A stretch of DNA of 64,000 bases from a candidate division KSB1 bacterium (GTDB lineage Bacteria; Zhuqueibacterota; Zhuqueibacteria; Zhuqueibacterales; Zhuqueibacteraceae), in the NCBI GenBank assembly GCA_034506175.1, contig JAPDQB010000004.1, forward strand, positions 21,894 through 85,893, read 5' to 3'. The notes beneath the pieces are model-generated. The model was not told where the DNA came from, made no database searches, and worked only from the letters and a program-made list of their open reading frames with translations. Each line of letters starts with the position of its first letter. The stretch's first letter is position 1. The position numbers and the translations under genes were made by a program. Positions 27,223 through 36,497 of this stretch are shown here, piece after piece.

Positions 27223-28695
27223 TCATACGATGGGCAGCTTTTCCATCCCAAACTTTTTCGCTTCGCTGCCCATAATTTTCAGCAGCTCGCTTTTCAGGCC
27301 CGCATCAATTTCAAATCCGGGTTCGGCGAGCAGGGTTGTGACAATTTGGGCAGCGCGTTCCCAATCGCGCGTCGGCGGCTCTTCGGCATTGACAACTTGC
27401 ATGGAAGTGCGGTCAACGACATTGGCCGGAAAGAATTGTTCATCCCGCAAATACTCCATTGTTGTCGGATGCTCGAGAAAATATCCCAATTCCCGTGACT
27501 CGGCGATGATGGTTTTGGCCATCGGCCGGTCGCGCTCCGCCAGGCCTTGCATCAGGCGATAGGCCATCCCGCAAAGCTCGTTGTCGATCACCAGCTTCTC
27601 GAAACTATGGCAGGAAATGTAATCGAGAATACCAACGCCGGAAACGATATTGATGCCGGCCAGCGCGGCGAATAGAATGCCCTGATAGGTTTCATAGCCG
27701 GCCTGCAGATCGAGCGTTTTGGAATCGGAGAGGCCGAGATAGGCGTGCGTCGGCAAGCCGAGATACTTTGCGACCTCGACATAAGCCAGCGTCAGCATGG
27801 TCGACTCGATGCTGCCGAACGGTGTGGACGCGGTTTTCATGTCCATGATGCTCGCGGCGCCGCCAAACACCACCGGCGCGCCGGGATTGACCAACTGCGC
27901 CAGCGTGAGCCCGGCCAGAGTTTCCACCGCGTGCTGCACCGTCGAACCCGAAAGCGTAATCGGGCTGGTGGCGCCGGCGAGTGGCACCGTCACGATCTCG
28001 GCAGGCACCCCGGCTTTGGCACATTCGATGAGGCTGTGGCTGGTGAGATTGCTCCAGCGCAGCGGCGAGGAGGGGCAACAATCGAAAATCGCCAGCGGCT
28101 TGTCGCGCAGCGCCTGGCTGCCGCCGCGCACAAGGCGAAGCATTTCCAGCATCGCCTGCTGGCTGTCGATTTGAAAAATGCCGGTGATCAACGGCTTGTG
28201 GCAGTGGGTGAGCGCCAAATAAAGCCGATAGGAATCGGAAATCTCAACCGGCACATCCGAAGGCACCAGCGCCGTGCTGTGCGCTTTGATGTGATCGAGA
28301 TGCTCAACGAGACGCGAGAGCTGCGCGTAATCTTCGCTGAGGGCCTGCCGCATTTTGCCGGTTTTGGCGTCGAACACTTTTAGCGCCGCCGAGCCGGGAT
28401 CGTAGGTGACCTCGTCGCCGCCGATCGTGCGCGCGTACTCACCCCTCACGTCAAAAAGAGAAAATGTTTTGGGCGCGGTTTGAATCGCCTTCTCGACCGC
28501 GTCGTGCGGAAAATAAACCAAATGCTTTTCCTCATCGACACGCAGGCCGTGCTCGGCGAAAATTTTCAACACCGCGGGGTTTTCGAATTGGATGCCGGCA
28601 GTTGCCAAAATATCGAAGGCCTCGTCCAAAATACGCTCGACGAAATCCCTCGGCAGGAATTGCAGGCGCGGACGGAAAAAGTTTGGCAGCGTCAT
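27223..28695 (-). CDS. MttB-family (trimethylamine methyltransferase-like) protein
   Basis: 490 residues resembling the MttB superfamily of corrinoid-dependent methyltransferases, which demethylate quaternary or tertiary amines. Recognisable segments are AFDILATAGIQFENPAVL, the SALVPSDVP-like region, FGGAASIMDMKTAS and GYETYQGILFAALAGINIV. No amber codon occurs in the frame, so it belongs to the large non-pyrrolysine group whose known members use glycine betaine, proline betaine or carnitine. No corrinoid protein or reactivase lies nearby, so its substrate and partner are undefined. A consensus promoter lies upstream at 28804-28832. Confidence 0.85.
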   Translation of the reverse strand: MTLPNFFRPRLQFLPRDFVERILDEAFDILATAGIQFENPAVLKIFAEHGLRVDEEKHLVYFPHDAVEKAIQTAPKTFSLFDVRGEYARTIGGDEVTYDPGSAALKVFDAKTGKMRQALSEDYAQLSRLVEHLDHIKAHSTALVPSDVPVEISDSYRLYLALTHCHKPLITGIFQIDSQQAMLEMLRLVRGGSQALRDKPLAIFDCCPSSPLRWSNLTSHSLIECAKAGVPAEIVTVPLAGATSPITLSGSTVQHAVETLAGLTLAQLVNPGAPVVFGGAASIMDMKTASTPFGSIESTMLTLAYVEVAKYLGLPTHAYLGLSDSKTLDLQAGYETYQGILFAALAGINIVSGVGILDYISCHSFEKLVIDNELCGMAYRLMQGLAERDRPMAKTIIAESRELGYFLEHPTTMEYLRDEQFFPANVVDRTSMQVVNAEEPPTRDWERAAQIVTTLLAEPGFEIDAGLKSELLKIMGSEAKKFGMEKLPIV

Positions 28696-28803
28696 AATTG
28701 GTTTTCTCGATATGATTGACGTCTCGTTTCCTGTACATGCCACAAAACAGGCCACGCGCCAGATGGAAGAAATTTAAAACAAGCAAAGGCGAGGCTGTTG
28801 CGA

Positions 28804-28832
28804 AATATGCGCAAATTCCGCTGAAAAGTCAA
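28804..28832 (-). promoter_or_regulatory. Sigma-70-type promoter for the MttB-family gene
   Basis: On the minus strand TTGACT (28832-28827), a 17-bp spacer and CATATT (28809-28804), about 110 bp upstream of the MttB start. Confidence 0.55.
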
Positions 28833-28876
28833 GAGGCAAGTTCTCAATGACAAGGAGAACAAAAGCGCGCTGGTGC

Positions 28877-30442
28877 TTAGGGGACTTCAATAAAAAGGTG
28901 ATATTGCCCGCCGCGGCGAATCACGGCGAAAATGGCGACGTCGCCGGTTTTGAGTTTTTGCAACGATAAGTAAAAATCGTTTTTGGTGCGAACCGTCTTC
29001 CGGTCAATCGCTGAAATGATGTCATCGGCGCGCAAGCCGCTCTCCTCCGCCGGGCTGAATTTTTCCACGCGGGTAACGAAAATACCGCCTTCTCCTTTAT
29101 AATCCAAAGCAGCGGCATCGGCGACGGTGATCGTTTCGACTTCGATGCCGAGATTTTTGAACCGCGAACGGTCGAGTTGATTGGCGCCGGCGCGCGGTTT
29201 CATTTGCGCGGCCGGCAGCTCGCCGAGCACGATGGTCTTCGCCATTTCCTTGCCGCTGCGAAGCAAACGCAACGTGACGGCAGCATCGGGGCTTTTCGCG
29301 GCAATCAAAGCTTGCAATTGATTGAGGCGTTGAACGGCGATCCCATCGATTGACAGAATCACATCCAACGGCAGCAGGCCGCTTTTTTCAGCGGGGCTGC
29401 CGGGGTAAACGTCATCCACCAAAACGCCGGCAGGTGTGCCGAGCTTCAACGCGCGGGCTTGCAATTCGGTGATCTCTTGCAAAGCTACGCCGAGATAACC
29501 GCGCGCCACTTTGCCGTGACGAATCAAATCCACCGCAATTTTGCGCGCGAGATTGATGGGAATCGCAAACCCCAAACCCATCGCGTAGCCGGTTTCGGTG
29601 GCAATTGCGGTGTTGACGCCGATCACCTGCCCGTCAAGATTGACCAGCGCGCCGCCGCTGTTGCCGGGGTTGATCGCCGCGTCCGTTTGGATAAAATTTT
29701 CGACGCCGTAGTTGCCGCGAATGATGTCAATATCCCGGCCTGCGGCGCTGATGATGCCGGCAGTCACCGTCGAGCGCAAATTCAGCGGGTTGCCGACGGC
29801 GAGAACCCACTGGCCGACGAAGACGCCGTCGGAATTTCCCAAAACCGCCGTGGGCAGGCCACGCGCGTTAATTTTGATAACCGCGACTTCGGTGAGTGGA
29901 TCGACGCCGGCGATTTTTCCGGAAAACGCGCGATTATCGTGCAGCGTCACGGTGATTTTCACCGCGTGTTGAATGACGTGAAGATTGGTGAGAATATAGC
30001 CGTCAGGCGAAATAATGATGCCCGAGCCCGTGCCGTGCTGGCGAAGCGTTCTTGGCGGGTAGAATCGGAGGCTGCGCCCGTCAAAAAAATTTTCCCGGCC
30101 AATCGACTCGGCGGCACGCTCGGATTCCGTTGCCGGAATGATTTTGTGCGTGGCGATACTGACGACGACCGGCACGACTTTTCCCGCCACTTGTGAAAAA
30201 GCAATGCCGGCGCGTTTGAGATCCGGAAAAATCAATTCGCTGTCCTGGGATTGGCTGGAAGGCGGAGGCGGCAATTCAAAATCAGGCGCCAGCGTGGCCG
30301 TTGCAGCGGCTTTGAACGGCAGCAACGACGACGCGGAAATAGCGGGGGGAAATTTTAAATAAGCCGCCAGCAGAAGGCCGGCCATGATGCCTCCTGCCGC
30401 AAATACAAAGGCGGCAATCCATCGAGACTGAGGAGCTGGCAT
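28877..30442 (-). CDS. HtrA/DegP-type periplasmic serine protease, catalytic Asp position is Glu
   Basis: Membrane-anchored or exported protease and chaperone (hydrophobic helix at residues 8-27). A trypsin-like domain has His155 in ILTNLHVI and Ser262 in NPGNSGGAL; two PDZ domains follow (about 310-400 and 430-515). Where HtrA proteins have Asp in the block DxxTDxAVxKI, this one has Glu185 (DPLTEVAVIKI, codon GAA). That could lower or alter proteolysis. 521 residues is normal for a two-PDZ DegP. It is last in an operon with the PGPGW-like, ATPase-fold and acyl-CoA ligase genes (gaps of 33, 14 and 38 bp). It likely handles misfolded envelope proteins. Confidence 0.9.
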   Translation of the reverse strand: MPAPQSRWIAAFVFAAGGIMAGLLLAAYLKFPPAISASSLLPFKAAATATLAPDFELPPPPSSQSQDSELIFPDLKRAGIAFSQVAGKVVPVVVSIATHKIIPATESERAAESIGRENFFDGRSLRFYPPRTLRQHGTGSGIIISPDGYILTNLHVIQHAVKITVTLHDNRAFSGKIAGVDPLTEVAVIKINARGLPTAVLGNSDGVFVGQWVLAVGNPLNLRSTVTAGIISAAGRDIDIIRGNYGVENFIQTDAAINPGNSGGALVNLDGQVIGVNTAIATETGYAMGLGFAIPINLARKIAVDLIRHGKVARGYLGVALQEITELQARALKLGTPAGVLVDDVYPGSPAEKSGLLPLDVILSIDGIAVQRLNQLQALIAAKSPDAAVTLRLLRSGKEMAKTIVLGELPAAQMKPRAGANQLDRSRFKNLGIEVETITVADAAALDYKGEGGIFVTRVEKFSPAEESGLRADDIISAIDRKTVRTKNDFYLSLQKLKTGDVAIFAVIRRGGQYHLFIEVP

Positions 30443-30475
30443 GGAAATGCGTGCTGCTCGAAAATTTGGGAAATT

Positions 30476-30784
30476 TCAATTCTTTTTTGGTTTTGAAAAT
30501 TTGGCTTTGATTTTTTTGATGAGCAACTCGGCGTGATCCGGAAAGAGCAGCCAGAAAGCCGCCAGGACAAAAACCCAACCTTGTAAAACCGGAATGAAAC
30601 CGCCGATAATGCCGATGGTCAAAAACATCAGCGCCAGCGGCAACCGCACCGCCCAGGGCAAACGATGCCGCACGGCGCGAACTTTTTCCAGCAGCGGCGA
30701 TTTGGCTTCCGTTTCGGTTTGGGGCGGCGCTTGTTCAGCGGTGATATTCACGGCGTTTTCATTTGATGATGATTTTTCGGGCAT
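30476..30784 (-). CDS. PGPGW-like small membrane protein
   Basis: A 102-residue protein with a charged N-terminal 40 residues and two adjacent hydrophobic helices, LPLALMFLTIGIIGGFIPVL and GWVFVLAAFWLLFPDHAELL. The turn IPVLQGW resembles the PGPGW signature of a widespread uncharacterised membrane family, but imperfectly. A much longer frame on this strand is only a shadow of the upstream gene; ATG 30784 starts 14 bp after the ATPase-fold gene. Its function is unknown; position in the operon suggests an envelope role. Confidence 0.72.
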   Translation of the reverse strand: MPEKSSSNENAVNITAEQAPPQTETEAKSPLLEKVRAVRHRLPWAVRLPLALMFLTIGIIGGFIPVLQGWVFVLAAFWLLFPDHAELLIKKIKAKFSKPKKN

Positions 30785-30798
30785 GAACTGAAAATTTA

Positions 30799-31824
30799 TT
30801 ATTTCAATCTCTTCACCATAACCAAACGATTTCCGTTGACGGTGTCGGGCAAATATTCGACGCTGTCCATGGCGCGGCGGATGATGTGCAAGCCGAAGCC
30901 GCCGCTGCGGCGCTCGTCGATAGCTTCGTGGACATCGTAATCCTTGGGCGGTTTCATCTTGAAGCTCAAACCGTTGTCCTGAATGATGATCATGAAGCGT
31001 TCCGGCGAATAGCGCACGCGCAGATCGATCCACTCGTCGGGCCGGGAATGATAAGCGTGCTCGATGACGTTCAGGCAGGCTTCGTAAACCGCGATTTTCA
31101 TTTTGGAAATTTCCTTCTCGCTCAAGCCGGCGGTAAAGGCGTGAGCGGTGACGAAATCGCAAAGCCGGTACAAGTTGTCGATGCGGCTTTCGACGCGAAG
31201 CTCGAATCTTTTTTCGGCCTCACTGGCCGGCGGCGCCTCGAGCTGCCTGGCCAATTCTTCGATCAGCGGCGGCTCGGCGATATTCGCCAGGCCTCCGGCG
31301 TCGTTCTTGCCAAAGCTCGAGATCGCTGGCGGCGGCGCCGCGGCGTGAGCCATGGCCGGCGATTTCCCGAGCGTTCGGCTTCCGGCTTCAAACGACGAAA
31401 AGGCTGCACCCGCCGAGGTTGGAAGCGGCTTCCGCATCGCCGGTGTTGTATCCACCGCCGGCTGGCGAGGCGCCGCCTCGTGCTCGATCGCCAGAAAATT
31501 CAACGCGCTGAAGGTGGAAAAATTGTTGCGCGCCGTCGGCAAAACATTGATGAGCTTGACCTCGCCTTTCCGGCGGCGGGCGCGAACCGTCAAGGCAATG
31601 AGCAGGGCGATCAATCGGTCGGTGGGGAAGAGAATCTCACCCAAATCGAGATCGAAGTGCAAATATCCTTTGGCAAGATGCCGATTAAAAAATTCCTCGA
31701 AGATCAGCAACGGATCTTCGGTGAAACTGTTGGGTCCGGATGAGGCAAACGATTTTTCAAAGCGGATTTTGACGCAGGGAAACGGCGCCTCCACGGCTTC
31801 AGCACGAAAAAATGTTTCGTTCAT
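30799..31824 (-). CDS. RsbW-like histidine-kinase-fold ATPase (anti-sigma/switch kinase type) with extra N-terminal domain
   Basis: The C-terminal 140 residues form a GHKL ATPase domain of the anti-sigma-factor serine kinase type, with N-box EACLNVIEHAYHS, G1-like QDNGLSFKM and GGFGLHII. The N-terminal 110 residues form a separate domain with FDLDLGEILFPTDRLIALL and ARRRKGEVKLINVL, reminiscent of a STAS-like or small regulatory fold but not assignable. A Pro/Ala-rich linker joins them. ATG 31824 is 38 bp after the ligase gene. No sigma factor or anti-anti-sigma partner is adjacent, so what it switches is unknown. Confidence 0.78.
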   Translation of the reverse strand: MNETFFRAEAVEAPFPCVKIRFEKSFASSGPNSFTEDPLLIFEEFFNRHLAKGYLHFDLDLGEILFPTDRLIALLIALTVRARRRKGEVKLINVLPTARNNFSTFSALNFLAIEHEAAPRQPAVDTTPAMRKPLPTSAGAAFSSFEAGSRTLGKSPAMAHAAAPPPAISSFGKNDAGGLANIAEPPLIEELARQLEAPPASEAEKRFELRVESRIDNLYRLCDFVTAHAFTAGLSEKEISKMKIAVYEACLNVIEHAYHSRPDEWIDLRVRYSPERFMIIIQDNGLSFKMKPPKDYDVHEAIDERRSGGFGLHIIRRAMDSVEYLPDTVNGNRLVMVKRLK

Positions 31825-31862
31825 CAGTTGCCAGTTTTTTTCATCAGAGGTGAACGGCCAAC

Positions 31863-33545
31863 TTATGTGAGTGTCTTGGCTTTTTCTTCTTCCATCAACA
31901 CCCGGCGCAGCACTTTGCCGATCAAGCTCTTCGGCAGCTCCTGACGGAACTCGATGAGCCTGGGGACTTTGTACGGCGCCATTTCCTGTTTGCAAAATTC
32001 GATGAACTCCTCCTCAGCCGCCGTCTCTCCCTCCCGCAAAACGATGAACGCTTTAACCGTTTCGCCCCGATAAGAATCCTGCACCCCGATTGCCGCCGCT
32101 TCCTTGACTTTCGGATGGGCGTACAGAACTTCTTCGATTTCGCGCGGATAGATGTTGAACCCGCCGGCGATGATCATGTCTTTTTTGCGGTCGACGATGT
32201 AAAAATAGCCGTCCGCATCCATCTTCGCCATGTCACCGGTGTACAACCAGCCGTCGTCTAAAACGTTTTGGGTTTCCTCCTCCATTTGCCAATAACCCAA
32301 CATCACCTGCGGCCCGCGAACCGCCAGCTCGCCGATTTCGCCGGCAGGCAGCGGTTGGCGCGTGTCGGGATGAACGATCATCGCCTCAGTGTTGGGCAGG
32401 GGCAAGCCAATCGAGCCTTCGCGCCGCTCGCCGAAAATCGGATTCGAATGCGTGACCGGCGAGGCTTCGGAAAGGCCGTAGCCTTCGACCAGGCGCCCGC
32501 CGGTAATCTGTTCGAATTGCCGCGCGACTTCCAGCGGCAGCGGCGCGCCGCCGCTGTTGCAGACGCGAATATTCCGCAGATTGTATTTCGGCGTGTCCGG
32601 GTTGTTGTTGATCGCCACGTACATCGTCGGCACGCCGGGAAAACACGAAACGTTGTGCCTGGCAATCGCCGGCAAAATCATTTTCAGATCGAACCGCGGC
32701 ACCATCACTACGGTGCTGCGAATATAGGCGCCCATGTGCATGCACGTCGTCATGCCGTAGCTGTGAAAGAACGGCAGCGCGCCCATGATAACTTCCTGGC
32801 CTTCTTGCAAACCGTGATTCCAGGCGCGCAACTGCGCCATGTTCGCCACCAGGTTGCGATGCGTCAATACCGCGCCCTTGGAAACGCCGGTGGTGCCGCC
32901 GGTATAAAGAAAAATCGCAACGTCATCCGGCCTGACTTCGACCTGCGGCGCGGCTGGAAATTCGCCTGTGGCCGCACGCTGCATGATGTCAATGAACTGA
33001 TAGGTGTCGGGCTGCGGTGGCATCGTCACCCACCTGCCTTCGCGCCTGGCCTTGAGCGGATAAAGCCAGCGCAACAACGCCGGCATGTAATCGGACACAC
33101 GGGTGTAAATCACGGCGCGCAAGGGCGTCCGCGACCGCACCGCTTCGAGGCGCGAGTAAAGCAAATCCACCGCGATCGCCACGGCCGCGCCGCTGTTGGC
33201 AAGCTGATATTCCAGCTCGCGCTCGACGTACAGCGGATTCGTCGGCACCGCAATCGCTCCGAGCTTCATGACGGCGTAATGCGCGACCGGATATTGCGGC
33301 ACATTCGGCAGGATGATGGCCACACGATCGCCTTTTTTCACGCCCAGATGCGTTAAAAAAGCCGCCAAATAGCCGACCATCCGATCCATTTCGGCGTAAG
33401 AAAAACAGCGGCCAAAATAAATGTAAGCCGAATGTCGGGGATTGAGATGCACAGCCGCATCAAAGACCTCGGCGACCGTCTGATCTGGTATCGTGATGGT
33501 TTTCGGTACCTGCTTTTCGTAATGCGCCAGCCACGGCCTTTCCAT
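31863..33545 (-). CDS. Long-chain acyl-CoA ligase (AMP-binding family)
   Basis: Activates fatty acids to acyl-CoA through an acyl-adenylate. It has the P-loop-like YTGGTTGVSKGA, the EGYGLSEASPV motif, the hinge YTGDMAKMDADGYFYIVDRKKD and the C-terminal catalytic lysine segment KSLIGKVLRR. 560 residues is normal. ATG 33545 follows gcgagagag, and in-frame codons further upstream lack support. It is first in the four-gene minus-strand operon ending in htrA. Substrate length cannot be stated; a fadD-like role in fatty-acid uptake or membrane-lipid recycling is likely. Confidence 0.93.
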   Translation of the reverse strand: MERPWLAHYEKQVPKTITIPDQTVAEVFDAAVHLNPRHSAYIYFGRCFSYAEMDRMVGYLAAFLTHLGVKKGDRVAIILPNVPQYPVAHYAVMKLGAIAVPTNPLYVERELEYQLANSGAAVAIAVDLLYSRLEAVRSRTPLRAVIYTRVSDYMPALLRWLYPLKARREGRWVTMPPQPDTYQFIDIMQRAATGEFPAAPQVEVRPDDVAIFLYTGGTTGVSKGAVLTHRNLVANMAQLRAWNHGLQEGQEVIMGALPFFHSYGMTTCMHMGAYIRSTVVMVPRFDLKMILPAIARHNVSCFPGVPTMYVAINNNPDTPKYNLRNIRVCNSGGAPLPLEVARQFEQITGGRLVEGYGLSEASPVTHSNPIFGERREGSIGLPLPNTEAMIVHPDTRQPLPAGEIGELAVRGPQVMLGYWQMEEETQNVLDDGWLYTGDMAKMDADGYFYIVDRKKDMIIAGGFNIYPREIEEVLYAHPKVKEAAAIGVQDSYRGETVKAFIVLREGETAAEEEFIEFCKQEMAPYKVPRLIEFRQELPKSLIGKVLRRVLMEEEKAKTLT

Positions 33546-33733
33546 CCATCTCTCTCGCGTAGATAAAATATTACGTTTCAATTTATTGATTTGCAGGCGG
33601 AGAAGCAAGAAAAAATCTGCCTGAAAAAACCTCACCCCTAAAGATTTCCGGCCAGCGGCTGACTTTTTGAGCTTCATCGCGGACGAGCGCACCCGGCTTG
33701 TGCTCTTACGCCGCCGCTATTGCGAGACCGCCC

Positions 33734-33762
33734 ACCTTTGCCTGTTCCAAACTGGCAAAGGT
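33734..33762. terminator. Hairpin after the octaheme cytochrome gene
   Basis: A perfect 9-bp stem, acctttgcc/ggcaaaggt, with an 11-base loop lies 5 bp beyond the stop codon of the minus-strand cytochrome gene. There is no T tract, so termination is only a possibility. Confidence 0.4.
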
Positions 33763-33767
33763 GAATT

Positions 33768-35267
33768 CTACCCATTTCCCACATACCGCTTCTTAAACTC
33801 CTCCTGTGCCTTCTTGCGCGCGGCTTTTTCCTCTGCGCTCATTTTGCCTTCGTACCATTGGTGCAATGCGGCGTTTAATATCTCGTTGAGGAGTTTCTCG
33901 ACTTCTGAAGCGGCGGCGGCTTTGCCGTGCTTTCTGCCCTGGGCAATTAGCTCGCGCACTTCCGGCACAAATTCCGTGTAGAAGCGGTCGCCGACTTCGA
34001 ACATGCCGTGCCATTGCGTGTAATCCGGGCCCATCATCGAAGCGCCCATGCGCGCACGCCGGCCTTCGTGATGCCAGAGATAATAATATGTCCACTCGAT
34101 TTTATCATCAAACTCGACATCGGTGGTGATCAAGCCGCCTTCTTTGATCTTGTTCATGATCGCCGTCGCCGGCTTGCCGAATTTTTCGTTATAGAGAACA
34201 ACCACGTCATCGTACTGTTTGTAAAAATTCTGCACGTATTGCCGGCTGTGGCATTGATAACAAACGTCCTGCATGTTTTCGCGGCGCTTTTGCCAGGGCA
34301 CGGTTAGCCTGCCTTCTTTAATATCCTTCGCATCGACTTTCTCCGAAACCGCCGGCCGCAGCGTCCAACTGATGCGCATCCCAACGTCGTGCGTGGATTC
34401 CTGATTCGGCGTGGCGCCCATGTGGCAGGTGGCGCAAGTCGGTGCCGCGACGTAATCCTTGCCGACGATCCACGGGCGCTTGTCGAGATTCATTTTATCT
34501 TTGTGGGCGATGAAGTTGATGCCGTGCTTGGATTCGCGATAGATTTCATACTGCGGATGATCCGGGCCGAGATGGCATTTGCCGCAATCATCCGGCTCGC
34601 GCGCTTGTGCCACGGAAAAATAATGACGGTTATGGCAGGCGGCGCACGAACCCAAACTGCCGTCGGGATTCACCCGCCCGATGCCGGTGTTCGGCCAGGT
34701 TTCCGGATCGATCATCGCAATGCCGTTGCGGTCTTTCTTCACCGTGCCGTCCTCGTTGCGCAGAAAATTCACCACCGAACCGTGACATTGCTTGCAGCCG
34801 CTCACCGCCACCGGGTTGCCCATGTGAACGCTGCCGGCGACGACTTCCGCCAGCACGTTGTCCAGCGAGCCGAGAATCTTGCCGCCCTGCGCGTGGTGGC
34901 TGCGCTGAAATTCTTCAAACTGTTTCTTGTGGCAGTGCGAGCAATCTTTCGGCGAAACGATGGTCGCAATGGTGTAGGTGTAATGATCGAACGCATCGAC
35001 CTCGTCCTTCTCCGCGGCGTGACATTCCAGGCAGCCGACGCCGAGGCGGGCGTGATAGCTGTCTTTCCATTGCTGCACCAGCGTCGTCGCGTTGCCGGGC
35101 TGCGAGTGGCATTCGATGCACTTCTTGTTGTCGTCCGAGATGACGATCTTCGGTTTTTGGCCGGGGATCGAACGCTTCGCTTCCACGTAGCCGACGATCA
35201 GCAGCGCCGCGAGGAGGAAGAAGCTCATCGTGGCGATAATAACGCGTTTGGTTTCGAGAGAAAGCAT
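33768..35267 (-). CDS. Membrane-anchored octaheme cytochrome c, hydroxylamine-oxidoreductase-like
   Basis: An N-terminal helix (about residues 8-28) anchors a periplasmic domain with exactly eight CxxCH heme sites, starting at Cys50, 79, 109, 158, 208, 228, 278 and 336. The C-terminal third is heme-free and has HHEGRRARMGASMMGPDY followed by TQWHG, as in the HAO family of octaheme proteins. HAO relatives oxidise hydroxylamine or hydrazine, or reduce nitrite or hydroxylamine. Which applies depends on a cross-linking tyrosine that I cannot place with certainty. It is third in an operon after Rieske and cytochrome b genes, so it probably exchanges electrons with the quinone pool through them. 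Confidence 0.9.
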   Translation of the reverse strand: MLSLETKRVIIATMSFFLLAALLIVGYVEAKRSIPGQKPKIVISDDNKKCIECHSQPGNATTLVQQWKDSYHARLGVGCLECHAAEKDEVDAFDHYTYTIATIVSPKDCSHCHKKQFEEFQRSHHAQGGKILGSLDNVLAEVVAGSVHMGNPVAVSGCKQCHGSVVNFLRNEDGTVKKDRNGIAMIDPETWPNTGIGRVNPDGSLGSCAACHNRHYFSVAQAREPDDCGKCHLGPDHPQYEIYRESKHGINFIAHKDKMNLDKRPWIVGKDYVAAPTCATCHMGATPNQESTHDVGMRISWTLRPAVSEKVDAKDIKEGRLTVPWQKRRENMQDVCYQCHSRQYVQNFYKQYDDVVVLYNEKFGKPATAIMNKIKEGGLITTDVEFDDKIEWTYYYLWHHEGRRARMGASMMGPDYTQWHGMFEVGDRFYTEFVPEVRELIAQGRKHGKAAAASEVEKLLNEILNAALHQWYEGKMSAEEKAARKKAQEEFKKRYVGNG

Positions 35268-35346
35268 GTATCCTCCTCAAAAAATTTACAGCGTGGTCAA
35301 GTTTATTTTTCACTTCAGTAATCCATCACTCCAACACCACCAGGTC

Positions 35347-36489
35347 TTAAACGAATGCTTCCCACAACGTAAAAATCATATAGACCGCAAAACCGGCCAC
35401 ACCAACCCAGAAGCTGATTTCCCTGGTCGGATAGCGGCGCACCAGCCAGCGATCGATGAACGGCCAGAAGATAAACATCAACACGAAGATCATCGTGCCG
35501 ACCACGCCGATGGTAAACGAGGTGAGCTTCAGCCAGCGAAACGTCGCGTAAAAATACCATTCGGGTTTGATGTGTTCAGGCGTCACCAGCGGATTCGCCG
35601 GTTCGCCCATTGTGGCCGGCGCCACCAGCGCCAAAATTGTCAAGAGAAATGTGAGCACCAGCCCGATGATCAGCTCAGTGTAAAAATGATCGGGATAAAA
35701 TGGAAAAGTCGGGTGCTCTTCTTGCTTTCGCCTCGAGACGCCCTGCGCGCCTTCATGAAATTCCATTGGCGTGACCGGCGCGGAAACGCTGATCGACAGG
35801 CCGACGCCGGGCTCGCCGCGCTCGTCAAAACGCAATCGCGTGACGCCATGCAAGCGGATTTGCACCACGTGCAGCACCAGCAGAATCACCATCACCGTCG
35901 GCAGCACGCCGATGTGAAACACAAAAAATCGCGTGAGCGTGTTGGCGCCGACTTCCGGACCGCCGCGCGCGAAATTGGCGAGCCAGCCGCCGATGAGCGG
36001 CGTGGCCTCGGCGATGTTGGTGCCAACCACCGCGGCCCAATACGAAATTTGCTCGTAGATCAGCGAATAGCCGGTGAAGCCGAACACGCAACTGGTGAGC
36101 AGCAGGCCGGCGCCAATCATCCAGTTGAACTCGCGCGGCTTGCGATACGCCGCCGTGAAAAACACTCGCAGCATGTGAAGAATCACCGCGGCGACCATGA
36201 GATTCGCCGACCATTTGTGGATGCTGCGAAGATACCACCCGAATGGCACCTCGTTGGTGATCCTCGCCACGCTGTTGTAGGCCTCGGCCGGCTCCGGCAC
36301 GTAATAGAACGTCAACATGATGCCGGTGACCGCCTGGATCATGAACAAATACAGCGGCGTGCCGCCGACGGCAAACCACCAGCGTTTGAGATGATATGGA
36401 ATCGGTTCGCTCGACATTTCCTTCAGCACGTCGAGGTCGAGCGGGAAAGATTCTTTCAGCCAAGTTCGCATGGCTTGGGTGGTTGGCAT
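35347..36489 (-). CDS. Cytochrome b of a bc/b6f-type quinol oxidoreductase
   Basis: An integral membrane protein with eight or so helices that passes electrons from quinol to the Rieske centre and across the membrane. Four heme-ligand histidines are visible: His91 and His105 in one helix, His192 and His207 in another. The second pair has 14 residues between ligands, as in b6-type proteins rather than mitochondrial cytochrome b. The quinol-site motif PEWYF is present at IKPEWYFYA, so the subunit-IV part is fused. The 380-residue length fits. A Rieske gene lies upstream and an octaheme cytochrome downstream. Confidence 0.95.
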   Translation of the reverse strand: MPTTQAMRTWLKESFPLDLDVLKEMSSEPIPYHLKRWWFAVGGTPLYLFMIQAVTGIMLTFYYVPEPAEAYNSVARITNEVPFGWYLRSIHKWSANLMVAAVILHMLRVFFTAAYRKPREFNWMIGAGLLLTSCVFGFTGYSLIYEQISYWAAVVGTNIAEATPLIGGWLANFARGGPEVGANTLTRFFVFHIGVLPTVMVILLVLHVVQIRLHGVTRLRFDERGEPGVGLSISVSAPVTPMEFHEGAQGVSRRKQEEHPTFPFYPDHFYTELIIGLVLTFLLTILALVAPATMGEPANPLVTPEHIKPEWYFYATFRWLKLTSFTIGVVGTMIFVLMFIFWPFIDRWLVRRYPTREISFWVGVAGFAVYMIFTLWEAFV

Positions 36490-36497
36490 GCTTCCTC

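Noticed and set aside
27223-28695. Pyrrolysine in the MttB homologue
   Set aside because: No in-frame TAG interrupts the gene, so it belongs to the non-pyrrolysine group.
30785-31162. N-terminal extension of the PGPGW-like protein
   Set aside because: The longer frame overlaps the ATPase-fold gene and its sequence is an Arg/His-rich shadow. The real start is ATG 30784.
34389-35321. 310-aa and overlapping plus-strand frames in the octaheme cytochrome region
   Set aside because: They are antisense to eight CxxCH heme sites, and their composition is atypical.
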